A stretch of DNA of 64,000 nt from Valencia hispanica. Its lineage: Eukaryota > Chordata > Actinopteri > Cyprinodontiformes > Valenciidae. The notes under the pieces are model-generated. The model saw only the letters and a program-made list of their open reading frames with translations. It was not told the origin of the DNA and did not search any database. The DNA lies in contig OY747712.1 in the NCBI GenBank assembly GCA_963556495.2, forward strand, positions 17,882,735-17,946,734, read 5' to 3'. Position numbers and translations under genes: made by a program. This document shows positions 23,216-35,530 of this stretch, one piece after another; position 1 is the stretch's first letter, and every line of letters begins with the position of its first letter.

Positions 23216-23248
23216 GTCTATCTATCCATCCATCCATCCATTCATCCA
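23216..23248. repeat. (ATCC)n microsatellite
   Basis: Runs of CTAT then CATC units with one interruption. Confidence 0.9.
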
Positions 23249-23439
23249 ATTTTATCCTAATAGCCTAGATTTGATTTCTTTTTTGCCATTTCTATTTAAT
23301 TTCATCAATTTTTATTTCAAAAATTTAGTTTCACAATGTCAAATTTTATTTGATAATGGTGTTTTTCCCAGTGGTTTATTTATTTCACAAATTTTCAACT
23401 GAATGAGTTTATCTACCAATCAGGGTCAGCGGGTTGGAC

Positions 23440-23625
23440 CTGAACTCAGCTTCAGGGATAAGGTGAGGAGCCTGCTCAAACCTTGGGGAGCTCAAAGTAG
23501 CTGCTATTTCTTCATACTGAAATTATTCAGTAGAGGTGGTATAGAGGCATCTAGTTAGGAGGCCTCCTGGGCGTCTCCCTTTGGAGGTTTTTCGAGTACC
23601 CCCCTTTCATAAAATATCCTACACC
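23440..23625 (+). mobile_element. RTE-like LINE C-terminal relic
   Basis: The sequence GATAAGGTGAGGAGCCTG, then CTCAAAGTAGCTGCTATT, then AGGTGGTATAGAGGCATCTA and GGCCTCCTGGGCGTCTCCCT follows the order of a common fish LINE 3' coding end, which in intact copies encodes a WFGHLVRMPPGRLP-like string. Here it is diverged and broken. Confidence 0.55.
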
Positions 23626-23689
23626 CTTCATTTATTCACATAAAGTGAATCAACAACTTTTATTACAGTAGAATATTGAATATTGTTTC

Positions 23690-23810
23690 AGTCAGTTTGA
23701 AAGTTTTCTATTTAAGAAATCCCAGCAGATTGTGTTGAGTTATTGACTTGCAGCATTCATTCACTCCTCCTGAATAAAGATATAGCCCCAGTAGACAGTC
23801 ACCTGCATTG
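23690..23810 (-). repeat. Diverged antisense L2 tail fragment
   Basis: TTCTATTTAAGAAATCCCAG matches the equivalent block at 1417-1660 and 19789-19990 with several changes. Confidence 0.6.
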
Positions 23811-24379
23811 TGATGTTTAAATGTTTAAAAATAAACATTTATTAAATTATTTCTTATTAGTGTTCAATTACTTTTTGTTTCCCTGATGTATAAGAGAGAG
23901 AGGCCTAGTTCTCTCAGACACTCTTCACAATGGGAAAGAAAAATATAATACCTCACAAGTTAGGCATTTGTTTGTTGATCTTCATAATTTAGAAAAATCA
24001 GTGTACCTGTGACAAACAAGGCAGAATGTTTACTTTGCTACGACACAGAGAGAAAGGTGGATGATGAGGGAAGTAGAAAAGGGGGAAAAAAATCACCAAA
24101 GCTCACAGGTTGAGAACCGCAGCAAAGAGGGACATTTTTGAGGCAACCAATTTTCCATAGTGACGGTTATACCCTATCTATATGTCAATTGGCTGGTGAG
24201 GAGAAATTCCAGAAGAAAGTTTTATCTGTACTTCCGTCACCATTGTAAACATGTGGAGAGTGCTACAGACCAGTGAGACGTTCACTAGAAATGTGCACTA
24301 AAATTAAGATAGAGATTTTCTGTAACAAAATTTCCAGTTAATTTTGGGGTAAAGGAAAAGATTTATAGAAAATCACCAA

Positions 24380-24452
24380 ACCCACTAGTAAGCATAGTGG
24401 AGAATCTCGGAATCTCTGATGCTGTGGGCCTGCTTTTGAGCCAATGGTCCTG
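24380..24452 (+). mobile_element. Tc1-like relic, left piece
   Basis: AAGCATAGTGGAGAATCTC and GGGCCTGCTTTTGAGCC correspond to the VKHGGGS...WGCFS-type part of a Tc1 transposase gene. It stops at the boundary of the Harbinger-type element, and related Tc1 sequence returns near 26690. Confidence 0.55.
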
Positions 24453-26464
24453 GGCCCTTATTTATCAACCATACTTACACAGAGATCTGTGAGTATTTCG
24501 TGGGTGGGAACAATTTTGCCCATTGTGTGGTATTTACCATCTTGTACTTGTGCATAGAAATGTTCCTAAATATATGAACAGCTCTGACCATGCGTACGCA
24601 CAGCATATAGTGGTAGAATGGGGCAACACTGAAACAGTTTTACTTTGACAGAATATTTATCTCATCAGTTTATCACCTCCAACAAGGAGCTCATGTTGGC
24701 GTCTGTCTGTCTTTTAGTAAACAGATTTGGAATAAACCTTCAGGAAATGTTAGAAATTTCCCAAGGAATAAATGGTTAAACTTTGGGAGTGATCATGCAT
24801 TGAGGTCCTGTGAATCGCAATCTTAAGGTTGGGGAGTGCAAGGTGCTTGATGGAGGTCTGCTCTCTCCATGTGCTTTTTTTTACTTGTCACATCAAGTGC
24901 TTCAGTTTAAAAGGATTTTGTTATACTTATAAATAAAAGGTTTGCAGACTGTACTGTGGAAACTGGATGGTCCCGCTTATCGGTGAAGCATGTTGCTACT
25001 GATGCCAGCCAAAGCAGGGTCTCCAATAACTCTGGCCACACGCTTGTTAAATCTGGTCAGCTCTGTGGTGATCTGTGCACTCCCGGTAGAAATTCTGGCC
25101 CAGCTGTTTGCTGAGGGACGTTTCATTGTATTCAGTTTGATATTGAACCATTTTTTCCCCTTTATTTCCAACAGGAACATCTCCACTGTTCTGATAGCAT
25201 TTACTGCCTCTGTCACTTTCTCTCAGGCAGTGTTTTATTTTTATTGGTTCCCCCTGAGCTGATAGAACCAAACAGCAATGTTCGGGACAAATTTAACTGA
25301 TTTAATTTGTTCAAAGAAGTTTAGTGTTTCCACAGAAGTAAATAACAGCAAATGAAACGATTCTTTGCCACATTCTTTAAAATGTCTGCAGCAGAAATAT
25401 AACTGCTGCTGGAGGGTGGGGCATGAAGCGGAGGAACCGCTGATAATAAAGGGCAAAAACTATCGGTGTTAAAATGAATTTTTGAAATCAATGAAATTTT
25501 TTTTTCTTTGCCCCACTTACGTTTTACCTCGATCTCGGTGTCCCTGAAACTCCTTTTTTCGCTCTCTCGGCCGTTATTTTCGGGAGCAACGGAAGGATTA
25601 CATGCATGTGTTAGAGGATGTGGTGTGACCAAATATGGTTAGTTGAGGGTTTTTCTTTATGCAAATGACTGTGAATGAGCACAAGTACCTTGGTACGCAC
25701 ATATGGGATTTATCAACAGATGATTGTGGAGGAACATGTGTACGACTGTCCACCGCATATTTGATAAATCCAGCTTTTGACTGTTCATACAAACATTCTG
25801 AATTTAATTCATGGGATATAATATGGGACAGTTTCTACGAATGTTTGATTAATGAGGGCCCAGGGCCCAAACCAGTGGTGCACAGATCACAACAAAGCTG
25901 ACCACGTTTAACATGCGTGTGGCCATGCATCATTGGAGGCATTTTTGTGGCTGGTATCAGTATGCTTGGAGACAGCGGACACCTGCTTCACCGATAAGAG
26001 GGACCATCCAGTTTCCACAGTACAGTTTGCAAACCTTTAATTTATAAGTGCAACAACATCATTTTAAACTGAAGCACTTGATGTGACACGTAAAATCAGT
26101 TCACAGGATTTCCATCACCCCCAAAATTTAATCATTTATTCCTTGGCAAATTTCGATCATTTTCTGAAAGTTTATTCCAAATCCGTTCATAACTGTTTGT
26201 GTTATTTTGTTAAAAGACAGACAGACACCAAGATGAGCTCCTCAGAGGAGGTGAGAAACTGATGAGATAAATATTCTGTCAAAGTACAAACTGCTTCAGT
26301 GTTGCCATTCCCCCGTTTTACATTTAGAAGTTGTGTGTGCGCATGGCCAGAGCTGTTCTTATATTTAGGAACTTTTCTATGCACAAGTACAAGATGGTAA
26401 ATACCACACAATGCTTAAAATGATGCACATAACTGTGCGTAAGTACGGTTGATAAATGAGGGCC
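24453..26464 (-). mobile_element. PIF/Harbinger-type DNA transposon with very long terminal inverted repeats
   Basis: The two ends are inverted copies of each other over roughly 500-560 bp (24453-25012 and 25945-26464), with outer ends GGGCCCTTATTTATCAACC and, inverted, GGGCCCTCATTTATCAACC. CTG flanks both sides if the ends are placed at GGCCC (the palindromic tip makes this ambiguous). The minus-strand interior (25216-24977) reads EIKGKKWFNIK and, further on, FNKRVARVIGDPALAGI. This resembles the Myb/SANT-like accessory protein carried by Harbinger transposons. A second in-order piece (VKRKWGKEKK, near 25535-25505) is in another frame. No DDE transposase was seen, so it is at best a broken, non-autonomous copy. 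Confidence 0.7.
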
Positions 26465-26960
26465 CTGGAATCTTGTTGTAGTTCATGCCATTAGGGATTT
26501 TTTAAATAAATTAATCTGGTTGAATATTTTGAGAAGATACATTTTCATTCATAAATAGGTTAACAGGTAGGCCTACTAACAATAAAAAACTAATAGCCAA
26601 ACATGCATACATTTTACATTAGGTCAAATTCAAGTGTGGAAAAGTAGAAAGTAAACAATTTATGAATCCTACCTTAGTGTAGGATTCATAGACAAGGCAG
26701 TGGATGTCTGTGCAGGATAATGATCCAAAACATGACCAAATAAACACAGAAATGATTGAGCGGACAGAAAATCAACCTTCTTACACTGCTGTTTGGTTCC
26801 TGGTTCTGGTCCCAAGAACAAACCCTGCAGATGGGTTGGATTTAAAAAAGCAATATGTGGAAAACCACTTCATGCCTGCTGGTGATTACAGTGGAGGACA
26901 TATGATGCTTTGGGCCTGTTTCTCTTCCAAAAACCCCTGGGAGAATTGTTAAAGAAAATG
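26465..26960 (+). mobile_element. Tc1-like relics, right piece
   Basis: The open frame from 26704 begins VQDNDPKHDQ, the QDNDPKHT motif of Tc1 transposases. It goes on to GGHMMLWACFSS, a motif that normally precedes it. The reversed order implies either two overlapping relics or a rearrangement. Not functional. Confidence 0.65.
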
Positions 26961-27009
26961 GCATCATAAATGATTCATAATACAAGGACATTTTAAATAA
27001 AAATTTATT

Positions 27010-27175
27010 ACCCAAAAAAAATATGGCCAGTCTGTTGAATCTAATCAACTTTCTACTATGCCCATCTCCATTCTAACACCTAAATCCTGAGAACCTGTGG
27101 GGTGAGCTGAGAAGAGAGCAGAGAAAGAAGGTCTGTGGATGAACAAGAGAGAATAATCAAAGATTGGTCTCTCTG
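27010..27175 (+). mobile_element. Tc1-like transposase C-terminal relic
   Basis: After a degenerate stretch the sequence CTGAGAACCTGTGGGGTGAG encodes ENLWGELRREQ, the NPIENLWxxLK block of Tc1 transposases. No intact frame. Confidence 0.6.
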
Positions 27176-29060
27176 TGTGCCTCTTTGTGATTTTGGGCAT
27201 AATCTAAAACAATCTTAACGATTTTTTTTACAGTAAATGTGCTCCGCCTTCCAAACTAGAAATCCTGCTTTACCTTAGTTTAAATACAAGAATAAAACTC
27301 TCTTATAGGAATCTCAAACTGATCCTAATCTGTAAGTGAGTTGTACAAACTTTTAAAGCTATTTACTTTCCATTACGATCCTTCTCTCTCACTCAGAAAC
27401 TCTCATTTTCTCCCACTTCCAACAATAACAAGGGTGACTCATCACCATGAAGCAAATATGCCAATAGTGCTTGCAACCAGCAGGGTGTGTAAATTCCACA
27501 CCTGTCCCATCATCAGCCTCCTGCTCCTCCTCTCTCCTCCCTCCCTCCCTCCTCTTATGTGCCATCTGTTTTCACACATCCTCCCTTCCTCAGTTACGGA
27601 TACGCTCACCTCACAGCAAGCAACTTGAGGAGCAGAACGAAGCTAAGAACATGCAACACCAGGCAGAAGATCCAGAAGAAATGGTTTGGGCCCACTCCGC
27701 TTTTTTTTCCCAAATAAGCGGAGACTCACATCTTTTACCAGGTGCCTTTATGACGGACTCGGTGAAGGTTTGCTCTTCCTTCTTCTACTACAACAAATAA
27801 TTTCCTGTTGACATTAATAGCAACTTTTTTCTTCTCATTCAGGTTGTTTTTCTTTTTAAAAGAAATTCCTTTCTAAAGGGACTGCTTTTGTCCAACCCTC
27901 TCTTTGTGACTATTTTTCACTGTTGAGTCTTAAAGAGACCATTAACCTAAACTGAACAAGTCTGGAGAGGCTGAACTAACTCACGTGTGAAGGTGATAGC
28001 AGGGCTTTTGTTGCCCTGCTTATTTGAGATCAAGATGGATCATTACACAGGAGAGGAGGAGGCGAAGGAGGAGGAGGAGAGGGTGTCGTGACAAAGGCTG
28101 CAGCTGCCTTTTCTTCTACTTCTTCTTTCAAAGAAGAGAGAAAAATGACATAATGGCATTCATGCTCAGGTAACTTTGGACACTGATACCCTTGAAACCA
28201 ATCTGGCCTTTGAGGTTTATTTACAAGATTTGTGAGAATATGCATGCAGGAGAATCCAAAAGTGTGAAATTGCTGAAATTATTTAAAAGTGTTTTTAATT
28301 ATTTTTAAACCACTTTTAATGATTGATGAGGCAAGCAGTGAAATGTTGACATTTCATAAGCAGGAAGGTGTAAATCATCTGATGGATCTCTCTTTTCAAC
28401 TTTGCTGATTCCACACCAAGGCTGCGCAAACACATTAGACCGGGGCTGATGTCATCATGCCCCCGTTTGGGTGGAAGAACAATTTATTCTGAAAACTGAG
28501 CTTCGGGTCCTGAGGCTTAGACAAAATAAGAAGATTGAGTCCCGTTGCAGCTGGAGAATGGAGCCTATAGCCGGGAAGAGAAAACTGATATTGCAGTTCA
28601 AAGTCTATAACAACACCATGCCAATTTAGGAGTTTCAAGAAGCTTACTTCAACTATAATGAACAAAAATTGGCTTTCAAATTATTCATTTTTCTTCAACA
28701 ATCTTTAAAGTTGTTGGGCAAAGCAATAGCTTTAGACTAACAGTGAAACAGTGTAGTATTTCTATGTTGTTTTTTGTTTTGATTTATGAGAATGTATTCT
28801 GTTTTGTTTTTTCTGGAGGGGGGGTTGTCACACTTAAATGTGACAAAATCATATTCAATATCAGACAAAAATAACCTGAGTAAATAAAAAAGCACTTTTT
28901 ATTTAATGTTTTTATTTATTAAAGGATAAAACCTACCCACACCACCCTGAATGTAATGCTTTATATTGCTAAATCATAATTTAACTGAGATTAACCAAAT
29001 TTTTTTTGATAGTGGAGATCATTTTAACAAACCCTAACACAGTTTACTTGAGAAAAATCT
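27176..29060. other. No gene seen; purine-rich microsatellite at 28048-28082
   Basis: Unassigned. The 28048-28082 stretch is a GAG/GGA run. Open frames over it and over 27341-27800 show low-complexity or no resemblance and are not called. Confidence 0.45.
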
Positions 29061-29069
29061 AATTTCAAT

Positions 29070-29290
29070 AACTGTCAAGCATAGTGGAGATAGTGTGATG
29101 GTCTGGGACTGCTTTTCTACTTCAGGACTTGGATGACTTGCCATAATTGTTGTCCTGAAGGACAATGTCCGGCCATCAATTTATTAAGCCAGAGTACCCG
29201 GAGAGAATCCAATCATACACGGGGAGAACATGCAAAAACACCCCAGGCTGGAGTTCAAACCCAAGACCTTCTTGCAGCAACCAACTATGC
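29070..29290. mobile_element. Tc1 relic joined to an antisense SINE-like fragment
   Basis: At 29076-29175 AAGCATAGTGGAGATAGTG and GATGGTCTGGGACTGCTTTT encode a VKHSGDSVMVWDCF-like block of Tc1. At 29180-29290 the string ACACGGGGAGAACATGCAAA and AGACCTTCTTGCAGCAA is the reverse complement of the SINE-like repeat at 2792-3175. Confidence 0.7.
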
Positions 29291-31964
29291 TACTCTGCAG
29301 CCTACACCAGACACTAAAAAGATAAAAGAAATCTACCTTAAATAACCAGTTGTCAAAGTAAAAATTATATGATATACTGTATATATCAGTGGATAATATT
29401 CATCTATGCTAACCCAAGAGGTCGCTGTTGCTTTGGTCACAGTGTTTTCAGCTGAGCAGCTTCTGGGTTACAACGGTAAAGTTACAATGGTTGACACTTT
29501 TGAGTTTCATCGATCCGCCTCATTGGCTGCGACCCATCAGTCCAAGTCTGCCAAGAGTGGAGTAAACTTTTGGATTGTGTTACAGGTAGTGATTTGTGAA
29601 AAGGCATCCAAAGTAGTGAGTTCCTGGGCTTAGATGACTTAGATTTATCTAAGTGGACGAACAATTAGCCAATGAGGTGGACTAGTACAGCCCCCAGCCT
29701 GCGTCAGAGTACCAAAACAGCATAAATTCGGGAGTCATCTGCAAAAAGATGCACTTTGCTGTAGAGATCTTTACTGTATTTCTAGCTGTATGTATGTTGT
29801 ATGCTGTAGGATGGAGGTATTAAGGTCTTTCAATTTAATAAATACCTTCATAAAATTGTATAAAACCCTTGTAACCTTTTTTTTATTTTGTTCCATGTTT
29901 TCAAGTATATTTTGCACTATACCCTTTAAAATAAGATTTAGAAATGTACTTATGGGAACTCATTCTCATTTCCTTTTAACAAGCAAAATTTGAGTATTTT
30001 TGTTCATAAGAATAAATGTTACGAAAAGGATATTTAGTTATTTGAAATTTAACTGTGATTTCATTCTTTGGCAAGCTACTTCATATAATTACTAGATTAC
30101 ATGTTGTGACCACTTTTTTATGTGCAAATAACTTCTGCTCCTTTGCCTGCTGTAAGTCTGGATATCCCACTTGGATAAATCTCAGCATAAAAGTCACAGA
30201 GCCACAGACTTTATTACTTTAACCAGATTGAGTGTGATTACCACATCGAGTAGATCTACAGTCTTCAATTTAAAAGTTGTATGATGCTTGTTTTTTTTCC
30301 TCTTACAGAAGGAGAAACATCGTTTTTTTTCCCATTCAGAACAACAAAGTTGAACATTTCTAAAGACACAGAACTTAGCTCATTAGTGAGCATCAGTAAA
30401 AACAGGATTTGTTCACAGTGGCTAAGTTCAGTATCTGACATGAAAAAAAATCTGCTCCGGCATACCTGAAGGTCCCGTCTGTCCATAAAACCCAGAGCTG
30501 AGGGAGAGGGACGACCGTCATTAAATAGCACCTGTGTAAAAGTATTTTCATGTCCAGACAAATTACATAGAAGTCTGCTTATTCTCATTCGTGAGGGTTT
30601 CATAAAGAAGAAAAAGATGAAGAATCAGGCAATGATGGATAGCAAAAAGTTAAATTAGGGTGATTTGTGAGGTCCTGTTTGTTTTTGTATTTTGTAGGTG
30701 AGCTTAAATGAAGATGACTAACTCAATGTGTCGAAAATGTAAAGACGGAGATAATGTAAGCCAATATAAATGCAGTTTTGCAGAGTTTAAAATAGAGCAA
30801 GTGCTTGTTATGATTTGTGGTTTCAATTATTTCGGGAATTGGTGACACTGGGCTGTTTTGGGGTTGTTTACTCATGTGCCTACTGAACTGGAATCAGTGT
30901 GTCTCAGCAGAACTGGCTCAGTCCAGCAGGAACAAGTGTGACACCTAATGAGAGTCCATCACTTCCTCCATCAAAGCCATCACCTCTAACACACCAGAGA
31001 TGACTACTAGCATTTGTATTAATTTAAAAGAGTCTCGTCGGGTGTGATGACACAATGAAATAAAGTGTGCGCTCCTCTGCCCTAATTTGTCCTCTTGTGT
31101 GGGCGAATCTGGCTGCCTCTGCAGGTAGTCATTATCAGCAGTAGCCTATTTTTGCTGAGTAACACTTTGCGTTGCCTCTCTTCATTCGTCATGCTATAAT
31201 AAGCTGTCAGTGTGTCTGTGAGCATCTTCGCTAAATTGGGATACAACAGCTCGACACCTCTGCAATCATTAAATACCCGAATGGATAGACGCCATTAGCA
31301 TAAGCAGAAGTGATGATCATAAGACATGCTATTGATTTTAGATAACCTGGAGGGTTGAGGTACTTGCTGTGTGAACAATTCCTCTTCACCTTGAGCTATG
31401 TTCCCGTGGATAAAATCTGCAGACATTTGGAAAAAGAAACACAAATACAGCTTTTTGTAGTAAAATGTTAAAATGTTTATTTTCATTAAAAATGTTATTG
31501 CATATTTATGTTGCTTAACTTGAATCAGCATAAACGAAATTTGATGTTCACAGTGTAGTTTACATGATCAAGTAATGACCGATAAGGTTGCAAAGTGTAC
31601 ATGGTAAGCATACACTCATTAGTCGCATTGAAATACGACTTAATTTATTTGTTTGATTTTTTTTCAAATTTTCTATTATTCTAGGGTGGACTAATATTCT
31701 AGCAAAAAAACTTAATGATTTTTTTGGAAATGCAGAAGTTTACATTAGAGTTCAAATCAAACATACAAGCTAAAATATATGCAAAACATCAACACTGATA
31801 TATGGTAATGTCCCTTATCAATTTCTTGTAGTCATAAAAACACCTTCTGGAATGATTCTGACTAAATGTTTGACTGCTCTTATTGGCAGAAAGGGGATAG
31901 TTCATTTCAATTAGTTGTCATTCATTTTATTCTAGTCTAATTCCGGTCAGAGCTTTACAAAAAC
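29291..31964. other. No gene seen
   Basis: Unassigned. There are several short open frames with no recognisable domain. AT-rich. Confidence 0.45.
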
Positions 31965-33147
31965 CTAATGTTCAATGTTCAATAGGAAACTTTCATCAGA
32001 ACGAACAGAAATCACATGTGGGGTGCCCCAGGGCTCCATCCTGGGGCCCCTCTTATTTAATATCTACATGCTCCCACTAGGCAAGATTATAGCAACCAAT
32101 AACATTAGCTACCATAACTACGCAGATGACACTCAGCTCTACATTACAATGTCACCGGGTGACTCTGAACCCATTCAAACCCTAAATCAATGCATTGACC
32201 AAATAAATGGATGGATGTGCCATAACTTTCTCCAGCTGAATAGAAACAAAACTGAAGTGATTATTTTTGGACCCAAGGAGGAACGATCAAGAGTCAGCAC
32301 ACAGCTTCAATTAATACAGCTAGAAACTACTGATCAGGTTCGAAACCTAGGTGTAGTAATGGACTCAGACCTGAACCTCCAGGGTCACATAAAGGCAATA
32401 ACAAGGTCAGCGTTCTATCAGCCGAAGAACATCTCTAGGATTAAAGGACTGATTTTGCAACACGACCTAGAAAAACTCATCCATGCGTTTATCTTTAGTC
32501 GGATTGATTACTGCAACAGCATCTTCACAGGTCTGCCTAAAAAGTCAATCAGACAGCTGCAGCTGATCCAGAACGCTGCCGCTCGCGTCCTCACTAGAAC
32601 CAGGAAAGTAGAGCACATCACCCCAGTTCTAAAGTCCTTACACTGGCTCCCTGTAGCTCAGAGAATAGACTTCAAAATACTTTTACTAGTTTATAAATCA
32701 TTACATGGCTTAGCACCAAAATATGTTGAAGACCTGTTGTCATGGTACCAACCACCAAGACCACTCAGGTCCTCCAACTCTAGCCTACTAAACATCCCTA
32801 GACTCAGAACTATACATGGAGAAGCAGCGTTCACTTTTTATGCTCCCCTTATCTGGAACAGACTTCCTGACGAGTGCAGAGCTGCTGAAACTCTGATCTG
32901 CTTTAAATCGATACTAAAAACCCATCTGTTTAGAATTGCCTTTGAGTAAATGCTTGATGTCATATGTATGAAATGTGTTCATGCTCTCTTGCTTTTTTTT
33001 ATTTTTCTCTTGCTTTATTGTGTATCATGTGTAATGTGTGTTTCTTTTATGTGTTTTTTTTTATCACCAAATCATGTAAAGCACCTTGGATTACCGTGCT
33101 GTTGAAAGTGTGCTATACAAATAAAATTGCCTTGCCTTGTCTTGCCT
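31965..33147 (+). mobile_element. L2-type LINE, copy B, with a long open reading frame
   Basis: The 324-codon ORF (31975-32949) is the C-terminal half of a CR1/L2-type ORF2. It begins in the RT palm with [13 protein letters not shown] (residues 16-28) and the catalytic YADD (49-52), then thumb and C-terminal parts ([20 protein letters not shown]) to a normal end, FRIAFE-stop. The start is where the copy is truncated, so the first Met is not a native start. The N-terminal endonuclease and half of the RT are missing, so it cannot move itself. The 3' UTR ends in TTGCC-type units. Highly similar to copy A. Confidence 0.92.
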
Positions 33148-33509
33148 AAGACAAGCTTTGATAAGAGTTTGGGGTCATTGTCCAGTTGAAACATCAGGTT
33201 TAAATTTCAACCATCTCACCCAAATGAATGAAAATCGATTCTGATCACCAAAAAGGAATCAATAGCCTCTCCAATAAATTCACTGTGAACAGTGTGTCAT
33301 TTATGAATGAATTGTATCTAAAATTAGCTTTGTCAAGTTATTTTTCAATATTTATCATTCATTAGTTGTGTTTTATGAGTTATCATTGCTTCACATGCTT
33401 TCCAAAATGTCTTCGTTTTGTCATCAACCACTCTACATTGCCAAACTTGTTTGCTCATCTGCCTTCCCAAAAGTATGAATAAGTGGCCTCCCATTCTTAT
33501 ACTTTAATA
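33148..33509. other. No gene seen
   Basis: Unassigned AT-rich sequence between LINE copy B and a Tc1-like relic. Confidence 0.4.
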
Positions 33510-33865
33510 TGATGTTGGCCCACCCTTTGCAGCAATAGCAGCTTCAGTTCATCAGGAAAGGCTTTCCACAAGCATTAGAAGTGTGTTTATGGGCATTTTT
33601 GTTACTTTTCTTCCGGAAGAGCTCTTGCAAGGTCAGACACTGATGTTGGACGAGAACGCCTGGCTCAGTATCTCCGCCTTAATTCATCCCAAAGGTGTTC
33701 TATGGTGTTCAGGTCGGGACTCTGTGTGGATCTTAGTTTGGTAAACGGAAGTTCACTACAAGCTGTTCTTGAGCTAATCTGAATACCATGTTGCGACACA
33801 GCCATGGTGGCAGGACCAAACACAGAGCTCCAGCTGTAAGGACTGGTAATCCCACAATGCACTTC
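33510..33865 (-). mobile_element. Tc1-like transposon relic, antisense
   Basis: The minus strand encodes [20 protein letters not shown], the [17 protein letters not shown] block, and upstream DNA strings of the same family follow. The same family lies in sense orientation at 53050-53415 (AATAGAACACCTTTGGGATG). Confidence 0.75.
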
Positions 33866-34480
33866 GGTTCAACAGGAAAAGGAGGACTTCACTGGACATC
33901 ATCACACCTATTTAAGCAACGCTCCGCCCACTATGGTTCTCGAATCGCAGTAGGAGCCCGGCTTGCATCGAGAGAGGCACGAGCTTTAAACTTCTATCCT
34001 TCACTGGCAGAGGGAGGAGTGAGTTTCTGGAAGAAACTGATTAGATCCAAAAGACAACAGCCTGCTGATCGTTGGTCAGGTAAACTGTATCCTCAACCTG
34101 ACTTGTTTAAAATTCTGCAGAATTAATCTTTTTACAAATTCCGCCTAAGATTGAGAGCCTCTCTTGCTGACACTCTTCCGCCCTGCCGCTGAGCCGGGGG
34201 CTGCTGACCCGACACAGCTGAGCTAAAGGCTGCCCATTAAAAGGGATTGGTTCATGGGAGAAGATTGCGGAATCGAGCTGGACGAACCGGAGAACCCGAG
34301 ATCTGACTAACGGTGACTAGCAGTCGCACCAGAAGCCTCACTGTTAGCGTTCCACGCAGCTACTGCTAACTGATCAGCTATTACAGCTGGTTTCTCTGCT
34401 TTATCACCGGTCTTTTTAGACAACGGAGCCACCCTTCAATGAAGATCAAAGAATCGTTCAAGTAAGGTTGTGTCTGGGCA
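33866..34480. other. GC-richer block of unknown nature
   Basis: This stretch is clearly richer in GC than its neighbours (for example CCGCCCTGCCGCTGAGCCGG at 34180-34199). It has one open frame of 112 codons that I cannot assign and a possible splice donor (CAAGTAAGG) near 34458. It could be an LTR or leader, or a promoter with first exon. Nothing in the sequence decides between them. Confidence 0.3.
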
Positions 34481-35248
34481 GAGATAAATTAGCATAACAT
34501 AAACAAATTAAGGCTTGTTTTGATTGTCTATTTCATTGTGTTTTTGCTGCATTTGTAAGAATTCCGTTCTTCAATTGTTTGGGTATGAACAGAAAGATGC
34601 GTTTTAAATCCTTCAAAATGAGTTACTCCGTTCCACCTGAGTTTTTCCTTTGTTCTTTGGTGCTAAGCTAAAACAGAATGGCTCTAAGCTGCGCTACATA
34701 AATTAGCTCCGAAAGCTCGCTTTGATTAGTTCGGCCTGTTTTTTTTTTCCAGACCTCTAGCATTCATAAACCATAAAGATTGGTACCTATGGTATTAAAA
34801 ATACAGATCAGCTTGAAAACAGATAATTTAGACACCAAAAACTAACCGTATAGGTTGTTTTTGAAACTGTCTTCTTAGTATGTCGAAATACTAAATTAGA
34901 TCAATCACTGCGGTGACAATCCATAAAATAGAATAAATTCTCCAAATAATGTTTTTGTTTTCACGTCTGCTTTGCTTTGTGAATTGGTTGTTTGAACACA
35001 AACCATAAGCTGCTAATTAATCTTAAACCAAACCAATTAAACCAAACTCTTCAACACAAACCTTGTTCGTTAAGCATACATAATCATACTGAATTGTGAT
35101 ATCACAATCGATTTTATTGTTTATTATTTCTACTTCTTTGCATATTTGTTCATTTTACTGTTTTAGTTTTGGTAGTTAGTTTTATTATTCATTCTTCTTT
35201 TTCTTAGTAGTTTAGCTGTGTGTTACTAGCTTTGTGAGGTTGTTGATT
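34481..35248. other. No gene seen
   Basis: Unassigned AT-rich DNA. Confidence 0.4.
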
Positions 35249-35530
35249 AAGGCAAAGCAAGGCAAGGCAATTTTATTTGTTTAGCACACTTTCAACAACA
35301 GGTTAATTCAAGGTGCTTTACGTGATTTGGTGATAAAGAAAAACAAGAATATGACAATTGGAAATCAAAAGCAGCAATTTAACATGAAGCACACACAACA
35401 AATGATATACAATAAAACATGAAAAACAGCAATAAATCAATAAAGCATGAACACGTATGATACATAAGACATTAATTGTTAACTCAAAGGCAATTCTAAA
35501 CAGATTAATTTTTAGTTTTGATTTAAACTT
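35249..35530 (-). repeat. Antisense 3' tail of the L2 family of copies A and B
   Basis: It starts with GGCAA units (the TTGCC tail reversed), then ATTTTATTTGTTTAGCACAC and CAAGGTGCTTTACGTGATTT. These are the reverse complement of the copy A/B 3' UTR, ending near the FRIAFE codons (GGCAATTCTAAACAGATTAA). Only the UTR is left. Confidence 0.85.

Noticed and set aside
28030..28245. 71-codon minus-strand frame with a Pro-rich end
   Set aside because: The Pro-rich part is the reverse of a GAG/GGA microsatellite.
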